The notes beneath the pieces are model-generated. The model had not been told where the DNA came from. It did no database searches and worked only from the letters and a program-made list of their open reading frames with translations. The position numbers and the translations under genes are program-made. DNA of 64,000 bases, from assembly GCF_001039355.2 (NCBI RefSeq), contig NW_019775508.1:116595-180594 (forward strand), in the 5' to 3' direction. Source of the stretch: Lingula anatina (taxonomy: Eukaryota > Brachiopoda > Lingulata > Lingulida > Lingulidae). Below, piece after piece: positions 52,941 to 64,000 of the stretch (its first letter is position 1; every line of letters begins with the position of its first letter).

Positions 52941-55478
52941 ATGCAAAATCAATAAATTGTATTAATATGTAACAAAACAAACATTACTGATCTATTTCAT
53001 TTTATAATTGATGTTTTCTATCCTCCTTTCATTTTATTATTTTTGTGTTTAATGTTAAATTTGTATTGATCATTATCATATTTCGTGGTTTGTCTCCCTA
53101 GTATTGGCCTAGAGCCTCAGTACCCACAGCTGTGTATGAAGCAGTCTGTGATGACTGAGCCATGGGAGGAAGAAGAACTCTCTCCAATGGATATCAACAG
53201 GCTGCTGAACAGTCTGGGTTGTTCTTTGGTGTTCTTTAGGTCTGACAATATCAGCCTCACACAGCTTATTGCAGAGGTGAGACAGCTGCGTCAATAATCA
53301 CTTTTGTATTTTTATTAATAGAAAAATACCTTTTAAATAATAATTTGTGGTCAACTGATAGAGCATTTTATAAATAGTATTTTATATTTTTTATGTACAG
53401 ACAGATGTTTTGTGTACTACCATTACAAATGCTCTAAAAGGAATACTGTGTAACTTATTATTTTGTAACTTACAAGAAAGATTGACATACAGCTCAAATT
53501 GGCAAACCAGCTTGATTGGATTGCTTTTCTTTCTTGTTGTCTGTACACTGTATAGCTTTGCTGCCTTGTTTATTATTTTTGTTCTATTCCAGGCCAGACA
53601 CCACTGTGTAGCAATGAGGAACTCTTTCCTCTGCCTCCTGTCCTATCATCTGTCCATATCTCTCATCCAGCTCTTGGCAGCCATATTTCTCCTGCCTCCA
53701 GTGCTAGCCAGCCGTCACCTTCTGTGGCTCCTCCTAGTGGTGGCCCCTAGCCTCAGTTTAGTACACTTTGGAAACCCATTAGACCCGCACATCATGACCC
53801 TGGCCTCGGGCAAGAATGAAGACTACTTGACCAAAGATGTATGTATCAGTGCTTAATACACATGATCAAGAAGACTGCTTTGATGGTTTTCTCAAATCTG
53901 CATTTAGAATGAAGTAAGCCATTGAAAAAAATTAATCAGGCAGTCATTTTTTATTTTAAAATTTAAGTAATACTCGCATGCATTGGTTAAGTTAAAGACA
54001 TTTCACAAATTTCAACAATTTTTTTGTCGCATTTTCAGGTGATTGTCCAGTACATCGTATATTTTATTCTAAGATTTGTCCCATCTTTGCTGATAATATT
54101 GTTATGCTTTGGATTCTCCTTGTATGGACTGTGTGTTAAGAACACTGGCATGGCTGAGGCTTGTCATGCCTGTTTTGGAAATATGTGAGTAGTTTTCCAT
54201 CATTTTGTGGAACACTGATTATTCTTGATAAATGAGTTTTATATCCTTTTCGGAAGCACTGCCAAACAGAAGACTTTTACTGTCATGTTGATATTCTCAT
54301 GTGAAATTTTCTTTACATAAAAGTATTTGACTTGAAAATTGCACTGATTTCTTAGATTTCTTGCAGTTATTTTTTCGTGTTGGAAAGAACTGAAAGAATA
54401 AATCTTTTCCCATGCTTCCTCAGGCAATATAGCACCCCTGGTGATTGGCGTGGCTGGTCCACACAATATCACAGTGGCTTAGTGTTGGCACAGAATATTC
54501 TACTAAGTCAATTCGTACTTTACACAGGTTAGTTAATACAAAATGATTAATCAAATATTAACAATTTTAACTGCAACTGAGATAAAAGGATTTTTTATAA
54601 GTTCCAAGATGTAGTTTTTACTCCTGTAGCCAACCGTTTCATTAGGTTCGACATGAGAAAAAAAAACCTTTATTGAAGACATGTTTTGCTATTGCAGTTT
54701 TGAGCTCGGTCAGTTCAGTGCACAGATATTACCATCTGTGGAGGAGAGCTCCCTTCACCAACAAACTCTGGTGTGTTGTAGCTCCTGCCACGTAAGTGAT
54801 ATGGATCACTGGTGGTTTGTTAAATCATGTGACTGTTTAATTTTTTTTTAATAACTTATTAAGCAGGAGAAGTTTTCACTGTATGCATTATAACAACATG
54901 TGAAAAGTAGTTGATGAAGTAGTTCTTGTAAGACATTGGATTTAAGGATAATTCTACTGAGATGTTCATAATGCTTTTTGAGGCTTTCTTTATGTTGTTG
55001 TAGCTTGGTTCTCCAAGTAATCTACAGTATCTGTGATGTCCACGTGTACAGAGAGGGAGAGAGTGCACTGCTTGCAGACATTCCTGTGGTCACCTGGGTG
55101 GTGGCAGTCATCTGGCCTCTGCTGTTATTACTTCTACTAGAGATGGTCAAGATGCATGAAATCAAGTAAAGTAGCAACAGTACCTGTTATGTCTTAGAAT
55201 CACTGACTTGATACAAAAGTAGAAATAACTTTAAATTTGATGGACAATAATGACACTTTGCTTACGCCTTTTTAAAATTGCTAGTTTTTTTTTTTTTTTT
55301 TTGAAATAAAGTAGATATCATTTGATATGAGTGATAGGATTACAATATATTTTTCTGGTCTTTTTGCATATATAATGATCATTATTAATTTGGCTTTTTT
55401 ACTAGGCTTGCCGTGAGGTATCAGAAGAGGGCAAGGCTGAACTTTGGTACCAAACTCGGAATGAACTCGCCATTTTGA
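43018..55478 (+). CDS. TMEM94: TMEM94 (ER magnesium P-type ATPase-like protein)
   Basis: Human TMEM94 is an ER membrane P-type ATPase-like protein linked to Mg2+ uptake. Exon starts-ends: 43018-43032, 43525-43778, 44161-44297, 44506-44705, 45231-45385, 45655-45760, 46030-46116, 46438-46557, 46939-47106, 47489-47669, 47998-48050, 48343-48408, 48607-48728, 48977-49070, 49234-49342, 49525-49627, 49926-50096, 50854-51034, 51254-51337, 51514-52182, 52439-52538, 52764-52872, 53102-53276, 53593-53838, 54039-54184, 54424-54527, 54698-54791, 55004-55165, 55406-55478. The chain is fully in frame: 1427 aa (human 1356). Conserved blocks: TYRDNEVINLPTTLLIEGDI, DKKGILSWPNPT at the phosphorylation-site position (canonical DKTG is not kept, as in human), IFIGMVTMQYQARLD, EKMGLEAGWNCHISL, DNVPLLVSLFTDC, and the C-terminus YQKRARLNFGTKLGMNSPF. 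Hydrophobic helices occur at both ends. The 15-bp first exon (MNDSS) is predicted from phase and a GTGAGT donor only. Confidence 0.95.
45013..45178. mobile_element. 166-bp MITE with CAGGGGCAGAT termini
   Basis: Located in TMEM94 intron 4. The inverted ends both read CAGGGGCAGAT from outside in, and the element is flanked by the 5-bp direct repeat AAATA (45008-45012 and 45179-45183). A 5-bp duplication would fit Transib-type better than hAT (8 bp), but the assignment is tentative. No coding capacity. Confidence 0.7.
47677..47698. repeat. (GTTT)n microsatellite at a TMEM94 donor
   Basis: A run of GTTT units begins about 8 bp after the exon end at 47669. Confidence 0.85.
48871..48890. repeat. 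(GT)n microsatellite
   Basis: About ten GT units in a TMEM94 intron. Confidence 0.9.
50188..50524. mobile_element. Intact 337-bp TTAA-type MITE (piggyBac-like)
   Basis: Terminal inverted repeats of 19 bp (AGGGATAATAACTCTTCGT at each end) are flanked on both sides by TTAA (50184-50187, 50525-50528). It sits in the TMEM94 intron between 50096 and 50854. TTAA target duplication is the piggyBac hallmark; the small size and lack of a transposase mark it as non-autonomous. A truncated relative lies at 24108-24238. Confidence 0.88.
52878..52936. repeat. (CT)n microsatellite next to a TMEM94 donor
   Basis: About 29 CT units start 6 bp after the exon end at 52872, within the donor context GTAGACTCTC. 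Length change here could affect the 5' splice site. Confidence 0.95.
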
Positions 55479-57113
55479 GACTATGCTGAAGGTTGTTGCA
55501 TAGTGGCAGTGACAGATTGTACTCAACTCTGATTGAAAAGCATAATTGCAGTACTTATACTTCTCTCACACCTAATACTGTGACTCAAAAGTAACAAGTG
55601 CGATTTCTTTTTTGTAATGGGAGACAAAAATATATTTATTTAGAAGGGAAAGAGCTAAAAATCTATTTGATTCAGGTGAAGAGCTGAAAATCTTTTTGAT
55701 TCAAAGCTTCATTTGGACCATTAAATCCTGCCATAAACTCATTAGTTTATCATGAATATTAACAACTTCAACTGCTATTTATTGATGTATCTTAATGTAA
55801 GTACTGGTTAAATGGTTTTCATGTCATCACATTGTGTGGCATTTTACAGCTGTAGTTTCATGAAGAAATAACAGCTTTATTGGATAACTGTTCCCCTCAA
55901 AATGAAGTAGCTAAGATATTTTTTCACAAATCCTGATAGAAAAAAATGTTTGTATCTCACTTGGCATCAATCTTTCCTGTTGTTGTATGATATATGTGCT
56001 CATACCAAAGGTGTTACTATTGTTTGTGAAAGGATTTATTTTATGCACCACATATTATCAGAGAGGGTTTATGGCATTTGACAAAAAAAAAAATGTTGAT
56101 GTTTTGCCCAGAGGTAGTTGATGCGGTTTATAAAACCACATTATTATTGAGCACTGATTGTTATTATTCTGCTCTGTTTATTTTGTTATATCATTCATAG
56201 GATATTGTTTATAATTAAAAGGAATTCTCACTCAAAAGTGTGTAGTCAGAAAAATACAATCAGATAAGTAGTAATAAAGTCATAGGTGTAACTATAGCCA
56301 AAGATGTATCCAAATGTCCAGTGAACATGCCATATAATGGCCTCACATAAATTGGACATTTGCCTGTAACATACCGAATCTGAAAGTCAGTCCTGAAAAA
56401 TAGAACAGCGTAATGGTGTGACAGGCTGCATTTAAATAAACCATTTCCCAGCAAATATGTTATATACAGTACAGATGGATTTTACGAAGTGCAAGCAATA
56501 GAACTGGTATAGTGAACCTTCACATTCTTCATATAAAAGTGATATACATGATTAAAGTATACATAATTTTTATACTAATCACAATATGAAAAGATACAAT
56601 AAGTTTTTATACATTTTTATTGATGATGAATGTGAAATTATTGTAATATGAACTGTGTTGCTTGCAGTTCTGTTTTAGCACCACAATCAATTTTGTGCAA
56701 TTGTATTTTTGTTGATGTATTTAATTAAAAAAAAACAAAAAACAAAGGAACTTCATTTTCTGAAAACTACCAGTAGACCCCAAATGCAGATTTCTGATAG
56801 AAAAAAGTAGCAATGTTTTTTAATATGTGATTATAAATAATGGATCCAGCTCCTGGTTTATAAAAAAACTTTCCGAGCAAGCATGCCATGTCGCTTTTCA
56901 CAGACGTCAGAACTTAAGATTTACTCCAAGCTGGATACACTTTGTAAAAATTCAATTACATCTCCTTTAATTTTCATTCCAAGAAAATTAAAATTCCAGC
57001 TTGGGAATCCTTTGTGTTTTTATTCATCAACTCCATTGTATTACTTCTACTATAAACTTGAGCTGTCAGTCCACTTTCGAATTTGTTTTTAGTCTCTTCC
57101 TCCTTAGAATGTA
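55479..57113. other. Convergent intergenic region, TMEM94 / MRPS7
   Basis: Contains the 3' UTRs of both genes. No further coding exon was recognised on either strand. Confidence 0.6.
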
Positions 57114-59494
57114 CTATTTAAAATGAGCATAAGCTCTGTTTCTTTCACAATTTTTAAGGATTTCTATTTTCCTGTCCATAGCCTTGCCCTGAAAAATACA
57201 TTAAAGGTCAGTGATTGTATATATAACAGCTATTCATAATTTTGTATGACCCAGTAAACAAGATAATGATATCATTGTAAGACTCCCAATTCAAGCGACT
57301 CGGCCTTCTGCAAGGACGTTTAAAAGATTTGATGTTTGCATTTTACTCATAAATGATCTGCAATATAATTTCCAAAAACCAATTATTTTAAAGAATACTA
57401 TTTCTTACTTTGAATTCTGCAGCATCCATGATTATGGTGGCCAACTTTTCATGGAAAGGTATTCTGGAATTTGTTTTTTCTGCAAGTGCAGCTTTGATTA
57501 TTTTCATTGCCTCAAACAGCTGCCTTTTCTCTGGGCAGGGGACAGGAACCTACAGTTTGTAAAACAAGAACTAGTTCACACGGTCACATTCTTACCAAAG
57601 CAATCCTAGTTAACAAGGAAGATAATGACATCACTGGACAGAGAGCTGTTCCATATTTTGTTATATCTGATCACGACACAAATGGAGCTTAAAGAAAATA
57701 GATTGTATGACTTTAGAAGACAAAATTCAACCTTTTCAAATTTTATTATAAAAAATCCCTTAAAAGATGACACTGACTGTCATATTTAGAAATGTGGGCG
57801 AGTTCTTAAATTCTATTGAAAATTATCTACCTGATAAGCGATCCCTCCCCTCTTGACACTGGTAACAAGAAGCACTGGTTTAAGATTATTGACAGCCTGG
57901 TTAAATATTTTCCTGGGATCTGTGATAATTTGTAATTTTTGAGATTCTGTGGCCCTGTGAAATTCTCGCACTTGTCTTCTTTTAATTTCTTCCATAGTCT
58001 GAAATATACATGATCTTATCAATCTACAAAATTTTACAACAAATTACAAATTATTAAAACAATTTAATTGCTTGCAATGACATTACAATTAACAATCACA
58101 CACCTACATCTATCTAAAATTCATTTGAGATTATATGAAGCAAAGAAACAGTTTACTGCAAATTTATCACATTCCACCCTTAGATGTTAGTGTTCTGATG
58201 ACAGCCCTTCCCACGCTGGTCTGCCTTTGTGCCCCAAACTCTATTATAGCTACAGTAAAGACTTGGATCTTTTCAATGGGCAAAAAATTATCAAACTTTC
58301 AGATACATCATTTTAAAATCATAAAATTTATAATTTTGTATAGCATTTGTAATGCTTTTAATACATAGAATAGAACTATAAGGTAGTCTGCTTTTCAATT
58401 TTGTTGCAACCACTCCATAGGAATGCTCTTATTTTAAGAAATTATGACTTAAAAAGTACAATATCTGTAAAATTCACAATTTTCCCCATTGAAAAGATCC
58501 GAGTTATTACCGTAGTTCACATTATTGTTACTTTTTAAGACTGTCGCAGCAGTAATGGGCATCATCCAAGAAAACAATGTGTGACATCACAGAAGATTAG
58601 AAAAAACTAAGAGAATCTGGGTGAAGGGGTTAACTTTAACTATGTCAGGAATTTGTCTTAATACAAAGGTGACCTGTAATAGTGAATTTGTACTGTTGTG
58701 CTAAAGACAGTAATTCGTCCGAATCAGTCAGAGAAAATAACCAGAAAAAATATTCATGAATAAATTCTGTCAGTGTTTGCAAGTCTGCAACTATGTCTGA
58801 TCCTGCTCTCCTCTGAATCCCTAGAAATCGTGCCAATTTGCAAGACTTTGGGCTATCTCAGATGATGATGCCACTTGGTTGCTTTAGAAATCTCCTTCCC
58901 CATCTCTGCCAGCCCCTGCATGACTCTTAAAGTGAATGTTCTTCACTCCTACACATTATGCTGTTTCAAACATATTCATGTACCTTGTCCATTATTCTTC
59001 TGGCAGTATCTTTGTTTCCACCCTTCATGATTAGGACTATGAATTTCCTGCATGATGAAGGATGAAATCAAACATTAATAGAAACACAAATATAGGCTGA
59101 TCATAATATTTAATATGTTACTTGGACCACATACACGACAATCTCTTGCACGTTTAAGTATAAAGTGATTATTTTGATTGAATTCACAAACTTATAAATC
59201 AATTGATTGATGGAAATTGATAACATTTTCAAAAAATAAATGACATCAGTACAGATAACACTGTCTGTATACAGCACAATCTAGAAATGAGTAAGAACCA
59301 CCAGTTCTAATACCTACCTGACAATTTGGTCGTGTGTGAGCACAGTGGATTGGTCGGACTCAGCATACCTCACAGTCTTTCTCTTATATTTCCCCGACTG
59401 CATATCCGTTACTGTGGTCTCCAGTGCATCCAGGTCCAAAGTGGGGTGCGGTTTTGTCATGCCCTTCTGGGCCATACATCGCGTTTGGCAAATA
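57114..59494 (-). CDS. MRPS7: Mitochondrial small-ribosomal protein uS7m
   Basis: Component of the mitoribosome small subunit that binds 12S rRNA. Exons in coding order: 59494-59318, 59047-58984, 57998-57831, 57549-57409, 57188-57114. From the in-frame ATG at 59475 this gives about 201 aa. Family blocks: KFIVLIMKGGNKDTARRIM, FNQAVNNLKPVLLVTSVKRG, GIAYQVPVPCPEKRQLF, and a C-terminus ERNRAYAHFK. Human uS7m is 242 aa, so an N-terminal leader is expected. An exon at 59701-59606 (MKSQVCSFCRINVVEGHLAK…) looks like a targeting peptide with a GTGAGT donor, but its phase does not fit the 59494 acceptor. It would fit an acceptor at 59470 (GGCCCAG), joining …RGDI to KGMTKPH…. The N-terminus is therefore unresolved. 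Confidence 0.9.
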
Positions 59495-59605
59495 CTGAAA
59501 CATGTACGAGTTAAAAGTTGGAAAATTCAACAACACGGTATTGTACCCCCAACCACCCAACTCTCTCTCCCCTGACACTCTCTTTTGTCGAAAAATACTA
59601 CTCAC

Positions 59606-59701
59606 AATATCCCCTCTGTAAATCTGAGTCTGGCTGAAGAATTTCGCTAGATGCCCCTCGACAACGTTAATACGACAAAATGAACAAACTTGCGACTTCA
59701 T
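59606..59701 (-). CDS. Possible leader exon of MRPS7
   Basis: Thirty-two codons from an ATG, R/K/F-rich with few acids, ending at a consensus donor GTGAGT. Its position directly upstream of MRPS7 suggests the mitochondrial targeting sequence. See the MRPS7 entry for the phase problem; it could instead be an untranslated first exon. Confidence 0.5.
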
Positions 59702-61253
59702 CCGACTTTAACTCCAAATATAATTTTAGATATCTTCACGTGTCAAAGGCAGAGTGCTATGGTGACTTATTCCAAAAGAATGTAACTCGTGTCAATATCC
59801 AATGTGAATACTTACGGTGCAGTTTTAGGGATCAGTGTGGCTGCGTTTAAATGTAATCCCTGACGAAGTAAATGCGACAGGCTACGTATGGCCGCCATAT
59901 TGGCGTGGAATGCTTTTCAATTGCGTTAGGTGGACGTTCGTTGCACTTACAGTGGAACAACCAACCCAAAAACACAATCTGGACTCTGACTATATAGTTC
60001 CATATATGTGCTGCATATAGCTCAGCTTAATTTTCATTTAGATCTGAGTTTTTGTATCTAAAATAAAATTTTAAAATTGATTTATGACTTCATGATTTTT
60101 AAGTTTCTTTTTAACCTAAATGAGCATTTGAGAATTTTCTCTACTATCTATCAATTGCTTCTAGGGTATATTGTATGGCCTGTATTGAAAGCTGCCACAA
60201 TGTATGTTGAAATGTTACATTAAGAGGTTTTTAAACATTTAAGATTTAAGTCTGCAATAACCACAATCTGCCGCATGATCTGGTAGTTCTGATAAATGTA
60301 TTTTTTTGTCTTGACACCTTTAAAACTTCCTCAATGTATATATGTTAAATCATGCATACCACAGTGATGGCTCAAATACAGTACATGTAATGGTACATTT
60401 AGAATATATATACTGATATATTCATTTTACATGCATTTATTGGCATTTAATGAAACAAAACAAAATTTTATACCCCAGACAACCTTTCAGGTTATGTGAT
60501 ATTAGCACAATATGACTCAAATAAATTTTAAAATACGTACCAAATATAGTTTTTGTCATATACTTAAGCCATAAAGAGAATAAAGGACTTGATCATTTGA
60601 GTGCTTTTAAGCACTTAAAATAGTATTTCATTTACTAATTTGATCATGAAATCATTAAGGAAGATTTATTCTGTGGCTGTGCATGTTCAATACAGTTGTC
60701 TTCCATCACAACCTCAGCCAAGAAAACTAAATAATTTTTGACCAGATTAATACTCATAATGCCTGTATTTAAATAATGGGGCCGTAGCAATAGTCTGAAG
60801 GTTCATCGGTCCAAATGTTTGATAGTCTGAATTAATCCACCAACAAAGTGTATAGTATACTGGCAATAAAGTTATGTTCATTAGAGGTGCGTGCATACAA
60901 TTTTTCAGACCAATGAACCTTTGGATTATCGTGACACCCTCCCATATAATCATATTATTAAGCAAAGTTTCCTTTTCACGAGGTGCTTATAGATTGTTCC
61001 ATATGATTTTCTACATTGTTTTCATTCACTGGTAAGCTGAAATCAAATGAAATCTTACCAGTAGTAGTCTTTTTTTTTAAGCATTTGATGATACATGTAC
61101 ATAAGTGTATACTGAGCAAAAATATAAATGTCACGTGAATTATTCATCATGTAACATGTAATGGGCTTCATGCAGACAGTAATCATGTGCTACAGACAGT
61201 AATCTGTAGCACATTGAACAACAAAATTCACTTTGTTTGATTTAACATACACT

Positions 61254-61309
<56 letters not shown>

Positions 61310-61532
61310 ATCATGCTAAAAAAATTTTTACAGTACTGCATGGGACATTTATATTTTTGCTCAGTGTATATAAGAAAAGATACTGCACTAATTTCTATTC
61401 ATGTGACCAGCACAAATTCTTTCTTTGCACCCCCATCTGTCTTTTTCACCTTCTCTGCTAAGTTCTCCCCAAACTCAAATGTCCCCCTACGAAGTTGAAG
61501 GGAAAACAGCGTAAGAAGACTACCCAGTATTT
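59702..61532. other. Intergenic region upstream of MRPS7
   Basis: Includes the MRPS7 promoter (CpG-containing stretch about 59800-59990) and the 3' UTR of the right-edge gene. Apart from a MITE at 61108-61370 no feature is supported. Short open frames here are unsupported. Confidence 0.55.
61108..61370. mobile_element. ~260-bp MITE with ACTGAGCAAAAATAT termini
   Basis: Inverted ends share ACTGAGCAAAAATATAAATG (left from about 61111, right to about 61365). TATA-like dinucleotides flank both sides, which could be the target duplication. The interior holds a (AT)n run at 61258-61306. It lies in the 3' flank of the right-edge gene. Superfamily unassigned. Confidence 0.7.
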
Positions 61533-63980
61533 CTAGGTGCTGTTTCCATCATCAGTCTCTCCCTCTACGACACTCCTGTCCAGGTCCATAGCACCACTCC
61601 CTCCTGCCAACACCCCGTTCATCTGAGCCTCATTCTCGATCACCAGCATTCTCTCTGCAGTATGGATCAGTTCATTCAATCTGCCCAACTTGGACAGGAT
61701 GTGGTCACACACCCACTCCTCCACTGTGTCACTGTAGTACACATTAGCCAGTGCCAGCTGCATGTACTTCTTGTATTCCTCAAAATCTTTTTGTAACCTT
61801 TAAATGACAATTAAGAACACAGGTGACATTTTGAGCCTTGTATATGGAAAATGTGAAAGTCTACATTTTACAAGAAAAAGAACCGACTATCGATCTCTAA
61901 ACTGTGACCAGGTCTGGCTAGTAAACTACCGGTTTACCATATACAGTAATACTATACCGTAATATGTCAGCCTCAAGTGAATAATAAAATACACTGTACA
62001 AAACCATATCTTTCTTTGTATGTGAGACTGCATTTTTAGTATTCTTTTATTCAAATATATTTTAGCAAACAGTAAAACTGTGGAAGAATATTCTTAAATG
62101 ATCTTTATTCTTAAAAGCTGAAGGAAAAGGCTTACTTTTTAGCAGGTTTAAGAATGTGTTCAACATGCACTGGATTGCAGACATTATACTTCACATGGTA
62201 CTCACTCATCCAACTTTTCACTCTAAAAATAAGTAATTAATTTATATTTACAAATGTGCTTATACACTTACAAATATACATCAAACTTTCACATAAAAGG
62301 GACAATCTAAAAAAATTTAACCAGTATTTTGAAGGTTTTTGACCCAGCAAAAAGGACAAACATATGCTTATTCCACCAATTACTGTTATTGTCAAATTAT
62401 CCAATTCAATAGTAAAACTGCATTTCCCTTCCATCAACAGTATATACAAGTAAGAGTTTCCAAGTTAAATGCAAGGAGATAAGTCTAATTTCTTTCCAAA
62501 AAAAAAAAACTGATGCAAAACTCTACATAAAATCCAAAGACATACTGCATTGCACACAGAAAAAATATTCAAAACAATTCTTACATACCTATCACTATTA
62601 ATGATCATGTCATACTCTGCTGTTAGACGTAGTAAAATAATAATGCCTTTGTAGATTTCACTGCCTGGAAACTGGCACTGTATAGGTTCAAATAACCTAA
62701 GAATGAATACAATAAGAAGTTGATAAATGTTATTGATATACTGTTTTGACATCTTCTGGAGGCTTTTTAATAGTGTCCTGACTGTCATCTCTCTTATTGC
62801 ATTGAAAATAAAAATCTAATGTGCTTTTTCTCAGCAAATGTTATATGAGTTAAAGCAAACTTTAAGTACAGAGAAGACAAAACTACATGATAGAGAAGAG
62901 GGAAGAACATGCTGAACCTACCCAAATGGATTCAATGTCACCGGTTCTGTAAATCCCAATTGCTTAGAAACAGCATCATATAGCTCAAATGTGAACGCTC
63001 CTGAAACAATATCTCAGAAATGTCAAAATTGCAAAGGGGACTTCGGTCTTTATTTTAGATAAGATTTTATGGAACTATTTCTGAAATGGAATTAACCAGA
63101 GAATTCTGACTTGAGTTCTTTCAAATAATATCAAGCAACAAAATGCTTAAAGACAAAAGGGGCAAATAACTGTTACAATATACCTCCATGAAAGCATCAT
63201 GCTTTCAGTGCTTTTCCTTAAACTCTAACTGTGTCAGAGTGTGTAGATTGAGAGCCAAGCAGGGTTAACATTATGCAGGGTTAACATTATGTTAGTATGG
63301 ACAGTATGGGTACCTTTCACCGGGGCCACAGATTGATTTTTTTTACTGGATATTCACAGATAATGTCTCTGGCTAAATATGGTCAATCTTCTAACTGTGA
63401 GACTGTGCTGATATTTCTAGGTTGATTGCATGGCTTGTTTGCGTAACTACTCCGGAATTGCCACTTAACTATGTACTGGTAAGTCCCACTGACAGCAATC
63501 AAGTTAATTGCTCTGAATTTAATCCTTTGCTCTTTTGTGACGGATAAAAAAAGGTTGTTACTTCAGGTTGAAGTTAACTGAGGAATCTCCTGTAGTAGCT
63601 CCCTACGGACCTGGTACATTGCCATCTGCATGCGTGCATATTTAATTGCTTCCATCTGGCCAAAAGTTACAGGGTGGCTGATGGAAAATGTGCCTAAAAT
63701 ATCTGCTGTCCTGGAAGAGGGTATAGCATGGGAGTCATGCAGGGAATTCAGGGTTAACAGCTAACTTACCCTGTCTTAGTATGTGTAGATGGAGAGCCAA
63801 ACAAGGAATTACCTGGGGTAAGAGCTAACTTACCCTGTCTCAGTATCTGTAGATTGAGAGCCAAACAAGGATTTGCCTGGGGTAACAGTTTACTTACCCT
63901 GTCTCAGTATGTGCAGATTGAGAGCCAAACTAGGAATTGCTTGGGGTAACAGTTCACAGAGCCCAGCATAGTGGTCATAC
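61533..63980 (-). CDS. Unidentified helical protein, C-terminal exons (partial)
   Basis: I do not recognise this protein. Five exons in coding order (63980-63898, 63000-62922, 62696-62589, 62222-62136, 61797-61533) join in phase to 207 residues ending at TAG; the 5' part lies beyond the window. Segments: YDHYAGLCELLPQ, AFTFELYDAVSKQLGF, PFGLFEPIQCQFPGSEIYKG, IILLRLTAEYDMIINSD, SWMSEYHVKYNVCNPVHVE, VYYSDTVEEWVCDHILSKLG. The composition suggests an alpha-helical, soluble protein with a short acidic, disordered tail (…EGETDDGNST). There is no signal peptide or membrane segment in this part. It is not MIF4GD. A search with the joined protein against metazoan proteomes should name it. Confidence 0.75.
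63755..63962 (-). repeat. Tandem ~68-bp units derived from an exon-donor junction
   Basis: Three head-to-tail units end (on the plus strand) near 63962, 63893 and 63826. Each carries, on the minus strand, a version of LLPQ-IP-LALNLHILRQ followed by CAGG and the donor GTAAGT. The unit nearest the exon start (63898-63957) is used in the gene model. A weaker partial copy lies at about 63225-63265. Read-through past the donor meets a stop (GGT AAG TAA). Confidence 0.75.
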
Positions 63981-64000
63981 CTGGAAACAATCATGAGGGT

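Noticed and set aside
61533-63980. MIF4GD, because it neighbours MRPS7 in human
   Set aside because: The joined exons do not resemble MIF4GD as I know it, so no name is given.

Overview
The window is animal nuclear DNA: AT-rich (roughly two thirds A+T by eye), with multi-exon genes, GT-AG introns of about 100-3600 bp, many microsatellites and MITE-like repeats. I see no prokaryotic, viral, rRNA, tRNA or CRISPR feature. The protein set (TMC channel, Chibby, FAM227A, TK2-type deoxynucleoside kinase, TMEM94, mitochondrial ribosomal protein uS7m) is that of a bilaterian. Compact introns, high heterozygosity and an element with a ~160-bp tandem core (a type described in bivalves) suggest a marine lophotrochozoan, perhaps a mollusc; this placement is inference.

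Layout. 1-466: repeat element with a ~160-bp tandem unit and a palindromic end. 467-2699: second copy of the 3' end of the TMC gene. 4773-19188 (minus): TMC-family gene, about 1103 aa, with a second possible first exon at 22601-22616 (again at 25888-25903). 20975-24076 and 24243-27856: two copies of one upstream region. 27637-28453 (minus): Chibby (CBY1). 29639-34806 (plus): FAM227A, head-to-head with Chibby. 36537-39955 (minus): TK2-like kinase. 43018-55478 (plus): TMEM94, divergent from the kinase; its first three exons also occur at 40190-41459. 57114-59494 (minus): MRPS7. 61533-63980 (minus): C-terminal exons of an unidentified helical protein that runs off the right edge. All exon chains were built by hand from splice sites and reading phase; five of the seven genes close in frame from ATG to stop.

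The main structural point is that the three large direct duplications each have a single N between the copies (2700, 24107, 41651). One copy stops at or near the N, the copies differ like two haplotypes (SNPs, indels, element present/absent), and the outer exons of each gene are simply repeated. The simplest reading is four contigs (1-2699, 2701-24106, 24108-41650, 41652-64000) whose overlapping, allelic ends were placed in tandem and not merged. The true locus is then about 8-9 kb shorter, with one copy of each gene. The unmerged overlaps also show element insertions that differ between haplotypes.

Biologically notable points: a U12-type AT-AC intron in FAM227A; the CBY1-FAM227A head-to-head pair and the TMEM94/MRPS7 neighbourhood, both of which recall human linkage; a 234-bp divergent spacer between the kinase and TMEM94; an 11-residue repeat tail on TMC; and an exon-derived minisatellite that multiplies a splice donor at the right edge. 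I found no evidence of an unknown multi-gene system.
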